From: Dorea sp. | GTDB lineage: Bacteria > Bacillota_A > Clostridia > Lachnospirales > Lachnospiraceae | Reading direction: 5' to 3' | Length of the DNA: 17,244 nt | Assembly: GCA_016295505.1 (NCBI GenBank) | Contig: JAEDLC010000031.1 | Location: forward strand, 1-17,244 | Part shown: positions 14,908-17,244 of the stretch, piece after piece | Position numbering within the stretch: the first letter of the stretch is position 1 | Layout: every line of letters begins with the position of its first letter | The notes under the pieces: model-generated | Told to the model about the DNA's origin: nothing | Database searches by the model: none | What the model saw: only the letters and a program-made list of their open reading frames with translations | Made by a program: the position numbers and the translations under genes

Positions 14908-15527
14908 ATGTAGTCGTTCTGGTATCCGGTGGAGGAACAAATCTGCAGGCGATCATTGATGCTGCAGAATCCGGCGTCATTACCAATGCTAAGATTGCAG
15001 GAGTGATCAGTAATAATAAGAATGCTTATGCACTGGAACGTGCACAGAAGCATGGGATCCGGGGATTATGTATCTCTCCGAAAGAATATGCTTCCCGTGA
15101 GGAATTTAATGAGAAGTTTCTGGAAGAGGTAGAAAAGATGAATCCGGACCTGATTGTACTGGCTGGTTTTCTTGTGGTGATTCCGCCGGCTATGATTGAA
15201 AGATACAGAAACCGTATTATTAACATCCATCCGTCTCTGATTCCGTCATTTTGCGGAACCGGATTCTATGGATTGAAAGTACATGAGGCGGCACTTGCAC
15301 GTGGCGTCAAAGTGGTCGGTGCAACCGTTCATTTTGTAGATGAGGGAACGGATACAGGTCCGATCATCTTACAGAAGGCAGTTGAGGTTCAGCAGGGAGA
15401 TACGCCTGAGGTACTTCAGCGTCGTGTAATGGAACAGGCGGAGTGGAAGATTCTTCCACAGGCAATCAACCTGATCGCAAACGGGAAGGTAACGGTTGAA
15501 AACGGAAAAGTGAATATCGCTGAGTAG
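14901..15527 (+). CDS. purN: Phosphoribosylglycinamide formyltransferase (10-formyl-THF dependent)
   Basis: PurN transfers a formyl group from 10-formyltetrahydrofolate to GAR. The 208-residue protein has the phosphate-binding SGGGTNLQAI near the N-terminus, catalytic Asn108 and His110 in NIHPSLIP, and Asp151 in DEGTDTGP; these correspond to Asn106, His108 and Asp144 of the E. coli enzyme. The loop after His110 reads SFCGTGFYG, about five residues longer than in E. coli. Its Shine-Dalgarno AAGGAG (14888-14893) lies inside the end of purM. Confidence 0.97.
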   Translation: MLNVVVLVSGGGTNLQAIIDAAESGVITNAKIAGVISNNKNAYALERAQKHGIRGLCISPKEYASREEFNEKFLEEVEKMNPDLIVLAGFLVVIPPAMIERYRNRIINIHPSLIPSFCGTGFYGLKVHEAALARGVKVVGATVHFVDEGTDTGPIILQKAVEVQQGDTPEVLQRRVMEQAEWKILPQAINLIANGKVTVENGKVNIAE

Positions 15528-15559
15528 TCAGTGGAGAATTGCAGTTTGGAGGGAACAGA

Positions 15560-16834
15560 ATGAAGGTACTGATAGTTGGAAGCGGCGGAAGAGAGCATGC
15601 AATTGCATACTGTGTGGCAAAGAGTGACAGAGTAGATAAGATCTACTGTACACCGGGAAATGCAGGAATTGCAGAATATGCAGAGTGCGCTCCGATCGGC
15701 GCAATGGAATTTGATAAAATCGTTGCATTTGCAAAAGAAAAAGAAGTTGACCTTGTGATTGTCGGAATGGATGATCCACTGGTCGGAGGTCTGGTGGATG
15801 AACTGGAAGCAGCAGGTATCCGCGCATTCGGACCAAGAAAGAACGCAGCAATTCTGGAAGGCTCCAAGGCATTTTCAAAAGATCTGATGAAAAAGTATCA
15901 TATTCCTACTGCTGCTTATGAGAACTTTACAGATCCGGACAAGGCAATTGAGTACCTGGAGACAACAGCAAAATTCCCAATCGTTCTGAAGGCAGACGGA
16001 CTTGCGCTCGGAAAAGGAGTATTGATCTGTCATAATCTGGAAGAAGCGAAAGACGGTGTCAAGACGATCATGCTGGATAAGAAATTTGGTACAGCAGGAA
16101 ATGAGATGGTCATTGAAGAATTCATGACGGGACGTGAAGTGTCTGTACTTTCTTTTGTAGACGGCAATACGATCAAGACTATGACATCAGCGCAGGATCA
16201 CAAACGTGCAGGCGATGGGGATACCGGACTGAATACCGGCGGTATGGGTACATTTTCACCGAGTCCGTTCTATACAAAGGAAGTAGAGGATTTCTGTAAT
16301 CAGTATATCTATCAGGCAACAGTGGATGCCATGAAGGCAGAGGGCAGACCGTTTAAGGGAGTTATCTTCTTTGGACTGATGCTGACAGAAGATGGACCGA
16401 AGGTACTGGAGTATAATGCAAGATTTGGTGACCCGGAGGCACAGGTTGTACTTCCGAGAATGAAAAATGATATCATTGAAGTGGTAGAGGCTTGTATTGA
16501 CGGAACACTGGATCAGGTAGACCTGCAGTTTGAAGACAATGCGGCAGTCTGTGTCGTACTTGCAAGTGAGGGCTACCCGGTGGCATACGAAAAAGGACTT
16601 CCGATCGAAGGCCTGGATGAGTTTAAGAAGCATGAAGGTTATTACTGCTTCCATGCGGGAACCAGGTTTGACGGAGACCAGATCGTAACAAATGGTGGAC
16701 GCGTACTTGGTATTACTGCAAAAGGAAAAGACCTCAAAGAAGCAAGAGCCAATGCATATGCTGCAACGGAATGGGTACAGTTTGATAACAAATACATGAG
16801 ACATGACATCGGAAAAGCGATTGATGAAGCATAA
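15560..16834 (+). CDS. purD: Phosphoribosylamine-glycine ligase (GAR synthetase)
   Basis: PurD, an ATP-grasp ligase, joins phosphoribosylamine and glycine to give the GAR used by PurN. The 424-residue protein has VGSGGREHAIAY (6-17), TPGNAGI (31-37), the ATP-grasp segments VLKADGLALGKGV (142-154) and AQDHKRAGDGDTGLNTGGMG (211-230), and the metal-binding EYNARFGDPEAQ (284-295). The position usually reading VGPEAPL is VGMDDPL (68-74) here, a modest variation. The start is the ATG at 15560 behind GGAGGG (15548-15553). It is the last gene before a long structured intergenic region. Confidence 0.97.
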   Translation: MKVLIVGSGGREHAIAYCVAKSDRVDKIYCTPGNAGIAEYAECAPIGAMEFDKIVAFAKEKEVDLVIVGMDDPLVGGLVDELEAAGIRAFGPRKNAAILEGSKAFSKDLMKKYHIPTAAYENFTDPDKAIEYLETTAKFPIVLKADGLALGKGVLICHNLEEAKDGVKTIMLDKKFGTAGNEMVIEEFMTGREVSVLSFVDGNTIKTMTSAQDHKRAGDGDTGLNTGGMGTFSPSPFYTKEVEDFCNQYIYQATVDAMKAEGRPFKGVIFFGLMLTEDGPKVLEYNARFGDPEAQVVLPRMKNDIIEVVEACIDGTLDQVDLQFEDNAAVCVVLASEGYPVAYEKGLPIEGLDEFKKHEGYYCFHAGTRFDGDQIVTNGGRVLGITAKGKDLKEARANAYAATEWVQFDNKYMRHDIGKAIDEA

Positions 16835-16847
16835 AAATTAGAAAATC

Positions 16848-16995
16848 GGGATTGTTGCAAATCTTTTGATTTCATTCTGTTATATGCAATTTTCACAAGA
16901 ACGCTTCGACGCTGAGTCGCTTACCTCAGCTTTTCTTGTGAAAATTGCATAATATCAAAATGATACGAATGTATTTTGCAACAATCCTTTTTTTT
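16848..16995 (+). repeat. Nested ~140-nt inverted repeat ending in a T tract (terminator and possible mobile palindromic element)
   Basis: Three stems nest around one centre. The outer is GGATTGTTGCAAA (16849-16861) with TTTGCAACAATCC (16975-16987). The middle is a perfect 18-bp arm, ATGCAATTTTCACAAGAA (16884-16901) with its complement at 16933-16950. The apex is GCTGAG (16911-16916) with CTCAGC (16925-16930) around an 8-nt loop. The 22- and 24-nt stretches between outer and middle stems pair partly (TTTTGAT with ATCAAAA). Eight T residues (16988-16995) follow, so it should end transcription after purD. It is far longer than an ordinary terminator, and the 13-bp ends look like terminal inverted repeats. 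No target-site duplication is evident. Confidence 0.75.
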
Positions 16996-17000
16996 ATATA

Positions 17001-17110
17001 ATGTTGTAATATATACAAATCCAGAGGTATGTTGTAATAATTTCTACCTTTCCAATATGAATATATCGGAAAAAATATCAGATATTTAAGTTTTCGTTCG
17101 AGTTATTCGA
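17001..17110. repeat. AT-rich region with direct and inverted repeats upstream of the last gene
   Basis: The 383-nt gap between purD and the last gene holds the nested repeat, then this stretch with no credible reading frame. ATGTTGTAATA occurs twice (17001-17011 and 17029-17039), with starts 28 nt apart. AAATATCAGATATTT (17073-17087) is a perfect 7-1-7 palindrome. TTCGA is repeated at 17097-17101 and 17106-17110. Their clustering upstream of a promoter suggests binding sites for regulators of the next gene, but AT-rich DNA yields such repeats by chance. Confidence 0.4.
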
Positions 17111-17129
17111 TGTAAATTAAGCACTATGG

Positions 17130-17166
17130 TTGAAAAAAACTGACAATATGATATTCTATATATAAC
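17130..17166 (+). promoter_or_regulatory. Probable promoter of the gene at the right edge
   Basis: Two alternatives overlap: TTGAAA (17130-17135), 16 nt, TATTCT (17152-17157); or CTGACA (17140-17145), 15 nt, TATAAC (17161-17166). Neither is ideal in both sequence and spacing. Either would start the transcript about 40-55 nt before the start codon at 17218. Confidence 0.4.
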
Positions 17167-17217
17167 AAGAAAGAGTACATAAAAAACCAGAAGATTCAAT
17201 ATTGGAGGAAGGGGAAG

Positions 17218-17244
17218 ATGAGAATGAAAGAAAGTAATATGAAG
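17218..17244 (+). CDS. 5' end of an unidentified gene (partial)
   Basis: A strong Shine-Dalgarno, GGAGGAAGGGG (17204-17214), precedes ATG at 17218, and nine codons (MRMKESNMK) run to the window edge. A second in-frame ATG at 17224 is an alternative start. The polar, basic beginning says nothing about function. The long, repeat-bearing upstream region and separate promoter indicate a transcription unit independent of the pur genes. Confidence 0.6.

Noticed and set aside
16835..17217. Riboswitch (purine or other) in the long gap after purD
   Set aside because: The strong structure is a nested simple hairpin, not a multi-helix junction, and lies before, not inside, the likely leader of the next gene.

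Overview
The window reads as a chromosomal segment of a low-to-mid GC Gram-positive anaerobe of the class Clostridia, most likely Lachnospiraceae. The grounds are strong AGGAGG-type ribosome binding sites, the two-subunit class 1B dihydroorotate dehydrogenase (pyrK-pyrD), the ftsE-ftsX-M23-ctpA cluster, clostridial-type purE/purN/purD and closely packed genes all on the plus strand. The family assignment is an inference from gene content; no rRNA or other taxonomic marker is present.

Layout. (1) 1-146: the 3' end of an unidentified gene, followed by a terminator. (2) 281-5438: a cell-envelope operon. It has a PucR/CdaR-type regulator, ftsE, ftsX, a secreted coiled-coil M23 (LytM) peptidoglycan hydrolase and a lipoprotein S41/CtpA protease, and it closes with a 14-bp-stem terminator. 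FtsEX normally transmits ATP hydrolysis to a coiled-coil hydrolase outside the membrane, so this is a self-contained wall-remodelling module with its own protease and regulator. (3) 5506-10151: pyrC-pyrF-pyrK-pyrD-pyrE, covering dihydroorotate synthesis through UMP. The carbamoyl-phosphate synthase and aspartate carbamoyltransferase steps are not in the window. (4) 10170-13240: four tightly packed passenger genes downstream of pyrE with no terminator between. They are a 50-residue single-span membrane protein, a VanZ-like protein, a three-span small membrane protein (possibly DUF6142) and an unusually long M29-type aminopeptidase. (5) 13314-16834: purE-purM-purN-purD, preceded by a good sigma-A-like promoter that is overlapped by a 36-nt imperfect palindrome. 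(6) 16848-16995: a remarkable, roughly 140-nt nested inverted repeat ending in eight T residues. (7) 16996-17217: an AT-rich region with direct and inverted repeats leading to a new gene whose first nine codons close the window.

The genes are mostly well-known housekeeping functions. The parts that deserve attention are the nested inverted repeat behind purD, the palindrome on the purE promoter, the extended M29 peptidase and the small membrane-protein block between the pyrimidine and purine genes, and the coupling of a PucR/CdaR-type regulator to FtsEX. I found no CRISPR array, tRNA, rRNA, transposase, phage gene or convincing riboswitch. Nothing here clearly amounts to a new defence or metabolic system.
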